Below, in pieces: positions 16,304-24,666 of a stretch of DNA of 42,621 nucleotides. Position 1 is the stretch's first letter; every line of letters starts with the position of its first letter. The DNA is from Pseudomonadota bacterium (GTDB lineage Bacteria; Pseudomonadota; Gammaproteobacteria; Xanthomonadales; Rhodanobacteraceae). The translations under genes and the position numbers were made by a program. Where the stretch lies: the NCBI GenBank assembly GCA_021794575.1, contig JAJYQO010000020.1, positions 34,925 to 77,545 of the forward strand. Reading direction: 5' to 3'. The notes beneath the pieces were generated by a model. That model had not been told where the DNA came from and did not search any database. It saw nothing but the letters and a program-made list of their open reading frames with translations.

Positions 16304-17056
16304 ATGCATCGCAACCGATTGTTTTGCCGTCTCCATGGCCCGCTCGCCCTGCTGCTGCTCGCCTGCATTCCGGCGCTGGCACAGGCCGGCCCGGCCGAGA
16401 AGGTCTATATGCCGCAGGTCAGCTATCGCGAGTGGGAGATCGAGTTCCGCGGCGGCGCGCTCGACTGGCCCGGCAATCCGGACAACCGCGCGCAGCAGTA
16501 TGTTGCCGACATCGGTTACGGCATCGCACCGCGCTGGTTCACAGAACTGGCCGTGTTTTATGCCAAGACTCCGGGCGGCGCTGCGCGGGTCGAGGGCTAC
16601 GAATGGGAAAACGTATTTCAGCTGACCGAGATCGGCGAGCATTGGATGGACGTCGGTCTGTTCGCGGAATTTGCCCACGACCGCTTGGAGAAAAAAAACT
16701 ACGTCGAGCTGGGGCCAATGTTCCAGAAGGAATTCGGCCGTGCCTTGGTCAACCTCAATCTGCTGTTCAAACACGGACTCGCCCGTGACCGCGAGCCCGG
16801 CACCGAGTTCGAGTATGCCTGGCAGTGGAAGTGGCGCGGCAATGCGTCGTTCGAGCCGGGGCTGCAGGGCTTCGGCTCGTTCGGCCGCATCGGCGCACTG
16901 CGTGTGATCGAGAACAAGATCGGCCCGGCATTCTTCGGCCGCATGCTGCTGGGTGGTGGACGGGCCCTGAAGTACGACGCCGCGCTGCTGTTCGGTACGG
17001 TCAACGGCTCGCCTGATCGCACATTGCGCTTTCAGCTTGAATACGAGTTTTTCTGA
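16304..17056 (+). CDS. Predicted outer-membrane beta-barrel protein of the iron module, unknown function
   Basis: The 250-residue protein has a signal peptide (hydrophobic ALLLLACIPALAQA, cleavage near residue 27) and a mature part rich in alternating aromatic and polar residues: FTELAVFYAKTP, MDVGLFAEFAHD, LVNLNLLFKHGL, FEYAWQWKWRG. It ends RFQLEYEFF with a terminal Phe, the typical signal of an outer-membrane barrel recognised by BAM. It has no TonB box or plug, so it is not a TonB receptor. It follows FTR1 by 79 nt on the same strand and is probably co-transcribed. It could let ferric or ferrous iron reach the periplasm. I do not recognise the family. Confidence 0.75.
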   Translation: MHRNRLFCRLHGPLALLLLACIPALAQAGPAEKVYMPQVSYREWEIEFRGGALDWPGNPDNRAQQYVADIGYGIAPRWFTELAVFYAKTPGGAARVEGYEWENVFQLTEIGEHWMDVGLFAEFAHDRLEKKNYVELGPMFQKEFGRALVNLNLLFKHGLARDREPGTEFEYAWQWKWRGNASFEPGLQGFGSFGRIGALRVIENKIGPAFFGRMLLGGGRALKYDAALLFGTVNGSPDRTLRFQLEYEFF

Positions 17057-17060
17057 GCGG

Positions 17061-17104
17061 CTCGGCGGCAGCGCACCGCTTCGGTACTGGCGAGCACCGC
17101 CGAG
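17061..17104. terminator. Possible weak bidirectional hairpin between convergent genes
   Basis: CTCGGCGG (17061-17068) and CCGCCGAG (17097-17104) form a perfect 8-bp inverted repeat with a 28-nt loop, lying between the convergent ends of the outer-membrane protein gene and liuB. There is no T-run, so rho-independent termination is doubtful. Confidence 0.25.
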
Positions 17105-17115
17105 TCCGGATGGTG

Positions 17116-18720
17116 CTATAGACGAAATATGCCGAAGCGCGTCGGCTCGATCGCGGCGTTCATGCTGGCGGCCAGCGCCAGCGCCAGCACGCGGCGGGTA
17201 TCGGCCGGATCGATGATGCCGTCGTCCCAGAGCCGCGCGGTGGCGTAGTAAGGGTGGCCCTGGCGTTCGTACTGCTCGCGGATGGGTGCCTTGAAGGCTG
17301 CCTCCTCATCGGCGCTCCACGTACTGCCCTGCGCTTCCAGACCGTCGCGGCGCACGGTAGCCAGCACGCCGGCCGCCTGCTCGCCGCCCATCACGCTGAT
17401 GCGTGCGTTGGGCCACATCCACAGGAAGCGGCCGCCGTAGGCGCGTCCGCACATGGCGTAGTTGCCGGCGCCGAAGCTGCCGCCGATCACTACGGTGAAC
17501 TTGGGCACGTTCGCGCAGGCCACAGCAGTAACCATCTTTGCGCCGTCCTTGGCGATGCCGCCGTTTTCGTATTTCTTGCCCACCATGAAGCCGGTGATGT
17601 TCTGCAGGAAGACCAGCGGCACGCTGCGTTGCGCGCACAGCTCGATGAAGTGCGCGCCCTTCAGCGCCGATTCGGAGAACAGGATGCCGTTATTAGCGAC
17701 GATGCCTACCGGAAAGCCTTCGATGGCGGCGAAGCCGGTTACCAGGGTCTTGCCGTAGCGCGCCTTGAACTCGTGGAAATCGGAATCGTCGATCAGTCGC
17801 GCGATGATCTCGCGCACCTCGTAGGGCTTGCGCGTGTCCGGCGGCACGATGCCGTACAGCTCCTCCGCCGGGTAACGCGGCGGATGCGGCGCCTGCGGTG
17901 GCCGCGGTGCGGGGCCGCGGTTCAGTCGGGAGATGGCGTCACGCGCCAACTGCAGGGCGTGACGGTCGTCTTCGGCGAAATGGTCGGCCACGCCGGAGAC
18001 GGTGGTGTGCACCTCGGCGCCGCCCAGCGTCTCGGCGTCAACCACCTCGCCGGTAGCGGCCTTCACCAGCGGCGGCCCACCGAGGAAGATCGTGCCCTGT
18101 TCGCGCACGATGATGGTCTCGTCGCTCATCGCCGGCACGTAGGCGCCGCCGGCGGTGCAGGAACCCATTACCACCGCGATCTGGGCGATACCCAGCGCGC
18201 TCATGCGCGCCTGGTTGTAGAAGATGCGGCCGAAGTGCTCGCGGTCGGGAAACACCTCGTCCTGCAGCGGCAGGAAGGCACCGCCGGAATCCACCAGATA
18301 CACGCAGGGCAGGCGGTTTTCCAGCGCGATCTCCTGCGCGCGCAGATGCTTTTTCACCGTCATCGGGAAATAGGTGCCGCCCTTGACCGTGGCGTCGTTG
18401 GCGATCACCAGCACTTCGCGACCATGCACGCGGCCGATACCCGCGATCAGCCCCGCGGCAGGCGCCTGGTCGTCGTAGAGGCCCAGCGCCGCCAGCGGCG
18501 CGATCTCAAGGAACGGACTGCCGGCGTCCAGCAGCACACGCACGCGTTCGCGCGGCAGCAGCTTGCCGCGCGCCGTGTGCTTGTCGCGCGCCTTGGCGTC
18601 ACCGCCCAGCGCGATGTTCCGCAGGCACTGGCGCAAGTCATCGACGCGCACCCGCATCTGCGCGTGACTGGCAAGAAAATCGGGGGAACGCGCATCGATG
18701 CGCGAAGGCAGCAGGCTCAT
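17116..18720 (-). CDS. liuB: Methylcrotonyl-CoA carboxylase, beta (carboxyltransferase) subunit
   Basis: The 534-residue carboxyltransferase starts [15 protein letters not shown], the usual beginning of MCC beta subunits, and contains [17 protein letters not shown], the oxyanion-hole segments [18 protein letters not shown] and [18 protein letters not shown], and [16 protein letters not shown]. It accepts the carboxyl group from biotin on LiuD. An in-frame ATG at 18747 would add nine residues that relatives lack. It is separated from liuC/liuD by the oppositely oriented iron genes, so it must be transcribed from its own or a read-through promoter. The hairpin terminator of the small lipoprotein gene lies just upstream (18793-18824). 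Confidence 0.95.
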   Translation of the reverse strand: MSLLPSRIDARSPDFLASHAQMRVRVDDLRQCLRNIALGGDAKARDKHTARGKLLPRERVRVLLDAGSPFLEIAPLAALGLYDDQAPAAGLIAGIGRVHGREVLVIANDATVKGGTYFPMTVKKHLRAQEIALENRLPCVYLVDSGGAFLPLQDEVFPDREHFGRIFYNQARMSALGIAQIAVVMGSCTAGGAYVPAMSDETIIVREQGTIFLGGPPLVKAATGEVVDAETLGGAEVHTTVSGVADHFAEDDRHALQLARDAISRLNRGPAPRPPQAPHPPRYPAEELYGIVPPDTRKPYEVREIIARLIDDSDFHEFKARYGKTLVTGFAAIEGFPVGIVANNGILFSESALKGAHFIELCAQRSVPLVFLQNITGFMVGKKYENGGIAKDGAKMVTAVACANVPKFTVVIGGSFGAGNYAMCGRAYGGRFLWMWPNARISVMGGEQAAGVLATVRRDGLEAQGSTWSADEEAAFKAPIREQYERQGHPYYATARLWDDGIIDPADTRRVLALALAASMNAAIEPTRFGIFRL

Positions 18721-18792
18721 GCGTCCGGCCCAGAGACGGGTCGTCATGATAAGTCCGCGGGTCGACGCTTTGAACCCGTGCGGACGCTGCGC

Positions 18793-18824
18793 AAAAAAAA
18801 ACCGGCCGCGCGAGGCGGCCGGTT
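18793..18824 (-). terminator. Rho-independent terminator of the small lipoprotein gene
   Basis: On the minus strand a perfect 10-bp stem (AACCGGCCGC and GCGGCCGGTT, loop 18810-18814) is followed by a run of nine T residues (A at 18793-18801 on the plus strand). It begins 23 nt after the stop codon of the gene ending at 18847. Confidence 0.9.
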
Positions 18825-18846
18825 CGGGGTGACCGGTGGAGACCGA

Positions 18847-19068
18847 TCAGCCGCCGTGCGTGGTGCTGGCCGGGGCCGGAGCCGCCGTGCTGGCCGGAGC
18901 GGGCATGGCCGTGCTGGCCGGAGCCGGAGCCGCCGTGCCGGCAGGGGCCGGCGCTTCGGTCGGAGCCGAGCTGGAGGCAGCCGGGGCTTGCTCGCTGGAT
19001 TCCTGATGGCTGCAAGCAGCCAGCAGTGCAACTAGCGAAGCCGCGAAAACGATGCGGGTGAGCTTCAT
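18847..19068 (-). CDS. Small Pro/Ala/Ser/Thr-rich lipoprotein
   Basis: The 73-residue product has a lipoprotein signal peptide with lipobox LLAAC (Cys19), so the mature form has about 55 residues. After SHQESSEQ it is a repeated AAPAPAST-type octapeptide stretch ending THGG. Such Pro/Ala linkers are extended and may span the periplasm or peptidoglycan; no catalytic domain is present. A good ribosome-binding site AGGAGA precedes the ATG by 8 nt, and a strong terminator follows, so it is a self-contained, likely well-expressed gene. Function is unknown. Confidence 0.85.
   Translation of the reverse strand: MKLTRIVFAASLVALLAACSHQESSEQAPAASSSAPTEAPAPAGTAAPAPASTAMPAPASTAAPAPASTTHGG
18863..18934 (-). 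repeat. Three tandem 24-bp repeats in the lipoprotein gene
   Basis: Units at 18863-18886, 18887-18910 and 18911-18934 each begin GTGCTGGCCGG on the plus strand and differ at few positions; a fourth partial unit follows to about 18951. Each encodes an eight-residue Ala/Pro/Ser/Thr block, so copy-number change would keep the frame. Confidence 0.85.
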
Positions 19069-19375
19069 TGTGTGTCTCTCCTAAATGCCGTGAGTGCCAA
19101 AGGATGGCCGCTTTATTAAAACGCGACTTTAATGCCGGCGCCAGTGGGCGGGCACCTGGCGTACCCGTCTATTGGTGCGGCCTCAAATCGTTTGTTCCCC
19201 CGTTCCGGCGTGGGCCCGGCACCAGAACGGAAACCGACAAATACCGTTACGACCCCGGCTGCGACGTGGAAACGCGAAAGCCGTCGCATATTAAACGATA
19301 ACGCGCCAGTTCGCGCCAGCGCGCGTATGGGGTATGCGTCCGCGCCATGGTCCCGGGGCGGGCTGCGCCGGCCGG
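19069..19375. other. Intergenic region without a recognisable gene
   Basis: This 307-nt stretch lies between the thiolase stop and the small lipoprotein start. It has somewhat more A+T than its flanks (for example TTTATTAAAACG near 19111). Open frames here lack a family match or ribosome-binding site and continue into antisense of the thiolase gene. It must contain the lipoprotein promoter on the minus strand, but I could not assign -35/-10 elements with confidence. Confidence 0.5.
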
Positions 19376-20551
19376 TCAGGCGAGTTCGAGCGCCACTGCC
19401 GTAGCCTCGCCGCCGCCGATGCATAGCGCGGCCACTCCGCGGCGCGCTTTGCGCTGCTGCATGGCGTGCAGCAGCGTGACCATGACGCGCGCACCACTGG
19501 CGCCGATAGGATGACCCAGCGCGCAGGCGCCGCCGTGTACATTGAGCCGCTCGTGGGCGATGCCCAGCTCGCGCATCGGCGCCATTGCGACCACGGCAAA
19601 TGCCTCGTTGACCTCGAACAGATCGACGTCCTCGACGCGCCAGCCGGCCTTCTGCAGCACCTTCTGGATGGCACCCACCGGGGCGGTGGTGAACCACTCC
19701 GGCGCCTGCGAGTGGGTGGCGTGGGCGACCAGACGCGCCAGCGGCTGCACGCCGCGTCGTGCAGCGTCCGCGCCGCGCAGCAGCACCAGCGCGGCGGCGC
19801 CGTCCGAAATGCTGGAGGAACTGGCCGCGGTGATGGTGCCGTTGTCCTTGCGGAAGGCGGGCTTGAGCGTGGGGATCTTGGCGATGTCGCAGCGGCCGGG
19901 CTGTTCGTCGCTGGCGATCTCCACTTCGCCCTTGCGCGAAGCGACCTTCACCGGAACGATTTCACCGGCGAAAGCACCGGACTGTTGCGCGGCCAGCGCG
20001 CGTCGTACCGATTCGGCCGCGAACGCATCCTGCGCCTCGCGCGTGAATTGGTACTTGTCGGCGCAGCTTTCGCCGAACACGCCCATGGCTTTGCCATCAT
20101 AGGGGTTGGTCAGGCCATCCCAGGCCATGTGATCGACCAGCGTGCCCTCGCCGTAGCGGATGCCCGTGCGCGCCTGCACCAGGTGTGGGGCGTTGGTCAT
20201 CGATTCCATGCCGCCGGCTACTACCACATCGGCGCTGCCGGCGCGCAGCAGGTCGTGCGCCAGCATAACGGCCTTCATTCCTGAGCCGCAGACCTTATTG
20301 ATTGTGGTGCAGCCGGCGGCGGTGGGCAGGCCGGCGGCCAGTGCTGCCTGGCGCGCCGGTGCCTGGCCCAGATTGGCCGGCAGCACGCAGCCCATGATCA
20401 CCTCGGACACCTGGTCTGCGGCCAGCGTGCTCTGCGCCAGCGCGGCGCGGATGGCGGTTGCCCCCAGGGTGGGCGCCGGCACGCCGGTGAACTGGCCGAG
20501 GAAGGAACCGATGGCAGTGCGCTTGGCACCGGCGATGACGATCTCCGACAT
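19376..20551 (-). CDS. Acetyl-CoA C-acetyltransferase (thiolase)
   Basis: The 391-residue thiolase starts MSEIVIAGAKRTAIGSF. It has the nucleophilic-Cys region INKVCGSGMKAVMLAH, the NEAFAVVAMAP block, and the C-terminal GGACALGHPIGASGAR and CIGGGEATAVALE motifs holding the second active-site His and Cys. In this setting it likely cleaves acetoacetyl-CoA produced from leucine-derived acetoacetate, though biosynthetic use is possible. The start at 20551 is preferred; the long open extension to 20941 overlaps antisense-free coding sequence of the secreted protein and is not plausible. Confidence 0.93.
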   Translation of the reverse strand: MSEIVIAGAKRTAIGSFLGQFTGVPAPTLGATAIRAALAQSTLAADQVSEVIMGCVLPANLGQAPARQAALAAGLPTAAGCTTINKVCGSGMKAVMLAHDLLRAGSADVVVAGGMESMTNAPHLVQARTGIRYGEGTLVDHMAWDGLTNPYDGKAMGVFGESCADKYQFTREAQDAFAAESVRRALAAQQSGAFAGEIVPVKVASRKGEVEIASDEQPGRCDIAKIPTLKPAFRKDNGTITAASSSSISDGAAALVLLRGADAARRGVQPLARLVAHATHSQAPEWFTTAPVGAIQKVLQKAGWRVEDVDLFEVNEAFAVVAMAPMRELGIAHERLNVHGGACALGHPIGASGARVMVTLLHAMQQRKARRGVAALCIGGGEATAVALELA

Positions 20552-20661
20552 GGTCACTCCAAACGGCTCGGGCGCCGCAGTGTAGAAAGACGCGATTATC
20601 GCGCCCCCTGCTGCGGCGCGGCAAACGGCTGCGGGCGCGGCCTGTGCTGCGCCCAGGTATG

Positions 20662-20781
20662 TCAGCCGCGCCGGCGCCAGCGTCGGCGCCTGGCGGCCAC
20701 CAGGTTGAGCGCGGCCAATGCGGCTAGCGGCACTAGGCCCAGGCCGCCGCCACCGCCGCCAGCGGCGGCTTGCGGCGGGGC
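20662..20781 (-). other. GlyGly-CTERM-like sorting signal (C terminus of the Asp-box protein)
   Basis: The last 40 or so codons encode six consecutive glycines, then LGLVPLAALAALNLV, then an Arg-rich end. Known GlyGly-CTERM tails are cleaved by the intramembrane protease rhombosortase and mark type II secretion cargo. Neither a rhombosortase nor a type II system is in this window. Confidence 0.65.
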
Positions 20782-23700
20782 GCTGACTGCGAAAGTGACC
20801 GTACCGGAAGTGCCGCCGCCGGGCGCGGGATTGACCACGCTGACTGTGGCGCTGCCGCCATTCGCCAGATCGCTGGCAGGCACGCTGGCGCTCAGGCTGC
20901 TGGCGGATACGTAGGTGGTGGCCAACGCCTGGCCGTTCCACTGCAGAGTCGATGCCGGCACGAAATCGCTGCCGGTGGCGTTGATCGTCACCCCGCCGGA
21001 GCCGCCCTGTGCGCTGGTAGGCGAGATTGAACCCAGCACCGGTACCGGATAGTCCACCGCGAAGCTGGCGCTACTGGCGCCGCCGCCGGGCACGGGCGTG
21101 GTCACCGTGACCGTCGCGTTGCCGCCGCTGGCGAGGTCGCTGGCCGGCACGGCGGCGGTCAGCACCGTGCTCGAAACATAGGTTGTCGACAGCGCGCTGT
21201 TGTTCCACTGCGCCGTCGAAACCGGCTCGAAGCCGCTGCCATCGATGGTTAGGGTGAGGCCTGCCGCGCCCATCATGGCGGACGCCGGCGACAGCCCGCT
21301 GACGACCGGCGCCGGGTAGGCCACGGTCAGGCTGGCCGCTGCCGACTGGCCGCCGCCGGGGATCGGATTGCTGACCAGGAAGCTGTGCGTGCCTAGTGTC
21401 GCCAGGGTCGTGGCAGGCACCGTGGCCTGCAATTGCGTCGAGGACAGGTAGGTCACGGCAAGCTGTGTGCCGTCCAGCGTGGCCGTGCTCTGCGGCACGA
21501 AGCCGCTGCCGTTGAGGGTGACGGTGGCTGCTGCCGAGCCCACCAGAATTTGGCTGGGGCTGAGCATGGTCAGCGTCGGCGTCGGATTGTAGGCGGGCGA
21601 GCCCAGCCAGGCGCCGCGGCCGTCGGTGGCGGCCAGCAACACCGGCTGGCTGGAGGTGCCGGTGTCGAACCAGCTCAACTGATTGACCGAGATGTTGGCC
21701 GGCCCCTGGCTACTGGCATACCAGCTCTGACCACCGTCGATGCTGGTGTAGACACCAGTCAGGCTGCCCGCGTAAAGGATTTGCGGATAGGCCGGATGGG
21801 TCACCAGCGAGTACACCGGACCCGGCGGCAGCCCGGTGCCGATGCCGGTCCAGCTCGCTCCGGCGTCGCCGGTCACCCAGACATTGTCATCGCTGCTGGT
21901 GGCCTTGAAGCCCAGGTAAGTGACGTAAACCGTGTTGGGCTGACCGGGAACGATCCAGAAACTCTCCACCGGCCGGCCGCCGGGCAGGGTGCCGCCGCCG
22001 CACTGCGTCCAGCTCGGACTGCCGCCCAACGCATTGGTGGAGTGCCAGACCTCGCCGTCGTCGTAGCCGACCCAGACATCACTGCTGTTGGCCGGATCGA
22101 TGGCGATGGCGCTGACATAGTTGCTGTTGGCGGTGTTGGCCGGCATGCCGCTGCCGTTGACCGCCGTCCAGGTCGGATTGGCCGTCTGGATGTTGCTGCC
22201 GAGCCACAGCGAGGCGCCACCCGCCAGCATTTGCGTGGCGCTGGCGCTGCCATTGGGCACCAGCGCGAAGGGAGCGATGAAGTTGGCATTCTGGCCGGCA
22301 GTGTCCGGCGGTTCGGTGTTGTACTGCTGCGCCGTGGAACCGGTGTCGGAATAGAACAGCGATAGGTTGGTGTACTCGCCGTACAGGTAATCGCCATCGA
22401 CCGGATCGACCTCGGTCTGGCCGCCGTCGCCGCCGAAGATGGCGACCCAGTCATCCGGCTGCGGCGCACCGCCATTGCTGTAACCCCGGTACAGCTGTGT
22501 TCCGTTGTCCTGCGCGCCGGCGGTGATTGGTGTGATCGGCGTGCCGCCCGTGGTGTTCTTGGCCGCGGTAACGCCCTGGTGGCCGGAAATCGCGTAGAAC
22601 TGGGTGTCGGCCAAGCCGCTGTTCTGCGCCAGCCAGTTGCCCAGCGGCAGCTGCCGATAGAAGCCTCCATCGTTACCCACATACAACGTGCTGCCCGATG
22701 CGCTGTACGCGAACGCATGCTGGTCGGCGTGCAGGTGGTTGCTGTTGGAATACGCCTCACCGCTCATCGTCCAGGTGCTGCCGCCATCGGTCGAGCTGAA
22801 GATGTCGATGCCGCCGACCACGATCGTCGGCTGGGTGCCGCTGGCGTGCGGCTCGACCAGGATCACGTTGTCGTAGCCGCCCTGGCATTCCACTGGGCTG
22901 CCGCTGAAGGAGTTGTCGCACAGCGCGCCCACTGCGCTCTTGCTAACCGCATTGACGAAGGCGCCGGTGCCGGCCAGCAGGACCCAGCTCTGGCCGCCAT
23001 TGGTCGAGTGGAAAACCTCGCCGCTGGGACTGCTGCCGTTGTTGTTGTCCACCAGCGCGTAGACCGAGCCGGCCACGCTGGGATCGAAGGACAGCGCGGT
23101 GCGCGCGCCGGCGGTGCCGGGCAGGCCGGTGGCCGCGCTCCAGGTGGCACCGGCGTTGGTGGAATACACCACGCCGCCGTTCTCGTTGTCGGCCACCGCG
23201 CTGTTGGGGTTGTTGGGATCGAACACCACATCGTCGCTGGCGTTGACGCCGCCGCCACTGGGCCACACCTGCGTCCAGGTGTTGCCGCCGTCGGTGCTGC
23301 GCACGATGCCGCCCCAGGTCGAGGCCAGCGCCACGCCGCTGCTGTTGGTGGCGATGGACAGGATCACGCTCCAGAAGTCGGTGTTCGACTGCGGCGCGGT
23401 GTCGGCGACCGGACTCCAGGTACTGCCGCCGTCGGTGGACAGAAACAGGCCGTCGCCGGGCTGGAACTCGTTGAACTCATCACCTGTGCCTGCCAGCAAC
23501 GTGCCGCCGGGCAACTGCGCGATGGCGCCGACCGCCAGCGACCCGGGGAATTCGCTGATCGCACTCCAACTGCTGCCGCCGTCACTGCTCTGCCAGAGGC
23601 CGCCGCCGGCGGCGCCGACGATGAGATGCTGGGCATTGGCGGGGTCGATCCAGATGCTGTTGATGCGCCCGCCGACGTCGCCGGGCCCGATCTCGGTCCA

Positions 23701-23979
23701 GTTGATCACCGAGGGCGCGGCGCCGGCGCTCGTCACCGCGCCACCCGGCGGCCGGGCGCGCGCCTGCACCTGCATGTTCTTCAGCATGCGCGCGCGGGCG
23801 CGCAGTGCGGCCTGGTATTGCGCGCCGGCGTATTGCCCCGCGGCCGTGGATAGTGCGCGCGCGGTGTAGGCCGCCAGCGCACGGTCGCGCGCCGAGACAT
23901 GCCGCGGCGCAGGAACCGTCGCGGCCGTGGCGGTCAGGCAGGTGATGACCAGCATGGCCCACCAGGAGGCTCCCTTCAC
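20662..23979 (-). CDS. Large secreted Asp-box beta-propeller protein with IPT-like repeats and GlyGly-CTERM-like tail
   Basis: From a GTG at 23979 (GGGGAA ribosome-binding site) the product has 1105 residues. A signal peptide (VITCLTATAA) is followed by a propeller region, about residues 90-795, with eight or nine Asp-box motifs such as SSDGGSSW (131-138), STDGGSTW (181-188), STDGGNTW and SIDGGQSW, as in sialidase- and Vps10-type BNR proteins. Residues 799 to about 1066 are three 88-residue Ig-like IPT/TIG-type repeats. The end is a Gly-rich run, a hydrophobic stretch LGLVPLAALAALNLV, and a basic RRRRWRRRG, the three-part pattern of GlyGly-CTERM sorting signals. The start overlaps the stop of the upstream lipoprotein gene (GTGA). 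Catalytic activity is not evident; a surface or secreted binding role is inferred. Confidence 0.87.
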   Translation of the reverse strand: MKGASWWAMLVITCLTATAATVPAPRHVSARDRALAAYTARALSTAAGQYAGAQYQAALRARARMLKNMQVQARARPPGGAVTSAGAAPSVINWTEIGPGDVGGRINSIWIDPANAQHLIVGAAGGGLWQSSDGGSSWSAISEFPGSLAVGAIAQLPGGTLLAGTGDEFNEFQPGDGLFLSTDGGSTWSPVADTAPQSNTDFWSVILSIATNSSGVALASTWGGIVRSTDGGNTWTQVWPSGGGVNASDDVVFDPNNPNSAVADNENGGVVYSTNAGATWSAATGLPGTAGARTALSFDPSVAGSVYALVDNNNGSSPSGEVFHSTNGGQSWVLLAGTGAFVNAVSKSAVGALCDNSFSGSPVECQGGYDNVILVEPHASGTQPTIVVGGIDIFSSTDGGSTWTMSGEAYSNSNHLHADQHAFAYSASGSTLYVGNDGGFYRQLPLGNWLAQNSGLADTQFYAISGHQGVTAAKNTTGGTPITPITAGAQDNGTQLYRGYSNGGAPQPDDWVAIFGGDGGQTEVDPVDGDYLYGEYTNLSLFYSDTGSTAQQYNTEPPDTAGQNANFIAPFALVPNGSASATQMLAGGASLWLGSNIQTANPTWTAVNGSGMPANTANSNYVSAIAIDPANSSDVWVGYDDGEVWHSTNALGGSPSWTQCGGGTLPGGRPVESFWIVPGQPNTVYVTYLGFKATSSDDNVWVTGDAGASWTGIGTGLPPGPVYSLVTHPAYPQILYAGSLTGVYTSIDGGQSWYASSQGPANISVNQLSWFDTGTSSQPVLLAATDGRGAWLGSPAYNPTPTLTMLSPSQILVGSAAATVTLNGSGFVPQSTATLDGTQLAVTYLSSTQLQATVPATTLATLGTHSFLVSNPIPGGGQSAAASLTVAYPAPVVSGLSPASAMMGAAGLTLTIDGSGFEPVSTAQWNNSALSTTYVSSTVLTAAVPASDLASGGNATVTVTTPVPGGGASSASFAVDYPVPVLGSISPTSAQGGSGGVTINATGSDFVPASTLQWNGQALATTYVSASSLSASVPASDLANGGSATVSVVNPAPGGGTSGTVTFAVSAPPQAAAGGGGGGLGLVPLAALAALNLVAARRRRWRRRG
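20782..21585 (-). repeat. Three tandem IPT/TIG-like Ig repeats (about 88 residues each)
   Basis: Each unit begins with a P-x-L/V-x-x-(L/I)SP motif (TLTMLSPSQ, PVVSGLSPAS, PVLGSISPTS), carries GSGF- or GSDF-type turns followed by P-x-STA, and ends PxPGGG-x-S before the next unit. Repeats 2 and 3 are the more similar (both contain ATVPASDLA-type strings). This is a tandem duplication within the coding sequence. Confidence 0.8.
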
Positions 23980-24458
23980 GACGATTCCCCTTGAATGACG
24001 ACAGTGGTGTGGATCGGTGCGACAAGGTCGTGGCCGCTGCGGTCCGTCACGCGCACGGCGATCGGATAGCGTCCGCCGTGGCGCGCGCCCAGCACCAGGC
24101 TGCACAGCGGAATCGCCGGCAGCGGATAGGGCGGGGCAGCGGCGCGCCGGACGGCAGGCGGCTGCAGTGGCGTGAAGCGGCACTCGGCGGGCTGCACCGA
24201 CAGCGCGGCGCCCTGCCGGTCGACGGACACGATCACCTCGGCCAGCGGTCTGCGGGTGATCAGATGGACGGTGACCGCCGCACTCAGTGCAGCGAGCGCG
24301 CGCACGTCGACGCGTGCGGATAGGCCGCTGTCGGCGAGCGGTGCGGAAGCTGTTTTCGTGGCGCCCGCAGGCGCGTCGAATCTGGCGACCGTGCAGCCGT
24401 CCAGCATCAGGGCGGTGCAGATCAAGCCTGTGATCAGGGCCTTTTCCATGCCGCGCAT
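23976..24458 (-). CDS. Predicted lipoprotein coupled to the Asp-box protein
   Basis: The 160-residue product starts MRGMEKALITGLIC and has a lipobox-like LMLDGC at about residue 21 (the Asp before Gly is unusual but Gly-Cys is intact). The mature domain contains SARVDVRALAALSAAVTVHL, CRFTPLQPPAVRR and IPLCSLVLGARHGGRYPIAVRVTD, reading as a beta-rich Ig-like fold with two Cys that could pair. I do not recognise the family. Its TGA overlaps the GTG of the Asp-box gene, so the two proteins are probably made together; a secretion, anchoring or folding partner role is inferred. The start could also be ATG 24449 or 24476; GGGGAG lies 10 nt before 24458. Confidence 0.72.
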   Translation of the reverse strand: MRGMEKALITGLICTALMLDGCTVARFDAPAGATKTASAPLADSGLSARVDVRALAALSAAVTVHLITRRPLAEVIVSVDRQGAALSVQPAECRFTPLQPPAVRRAAAPPYPLPAIPLCSLVLGARHGGRYPIAVRVTDRSGHDLVAPIHTTVVIQGESS

Positions 24459-24666
24459 CGCACATGCGCTCCCCATTCCGTTGCCGCAATCACAGCGCGG
24501 GCACAACGGCGTGGCAAGTTACGATCGCGTAAGGCGCACAGCTTGTACGGCGGCGCGCGAAGGTAGCGACAACGCCGTATCCGGCGCGCTGTTCGCATCG
24601 GTCGCCGGCGGCGCCGAAAGCCGGTCTCACGGCACGGGCGCGACGGCTGTGCCGGGGCGTTCGTCC

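Noticed and set aside
17254-19035. Plus-strand open frame of 593 codons antisense to liuB and the small lipoprotein
   Set aside because: It has no family motif or signal and is antisense to clearly recognisable liuB; long antisense open frames are common in GC-rich DNA.
19069-19301. Small plus-strand frame of 77 codons in the gap between lipoprotein and thiolase genes
   Set aside because: No ribosome-binding site, no motif, and a start inside the lipoprotein start codon region on the other strand.
22579-23853. Plus-strand 424-codon frame opposite the Asp-box protein
   Set aside because: Opposite the Asp-box repeats; no known motif, and composition typical of a high-GC antisense shadow.
23980-24489. 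N-terminal 170-codon extension of the Asp-box protein frame
   Set aside because: Its translation is Arg-rich and collinear with the lipoprotein gene in another frame; the GTG at 23979 has a ribosome-binding site and gives a signal peptide.
24459-24666. Looked for a terminator of liuA and a promoter of the lipoprotein gene in this gap
   Set aside because: Only weak GGCAC/GTGCC pairing and imperfect -10-like hexamers were seen; none meets a reasonable standard.
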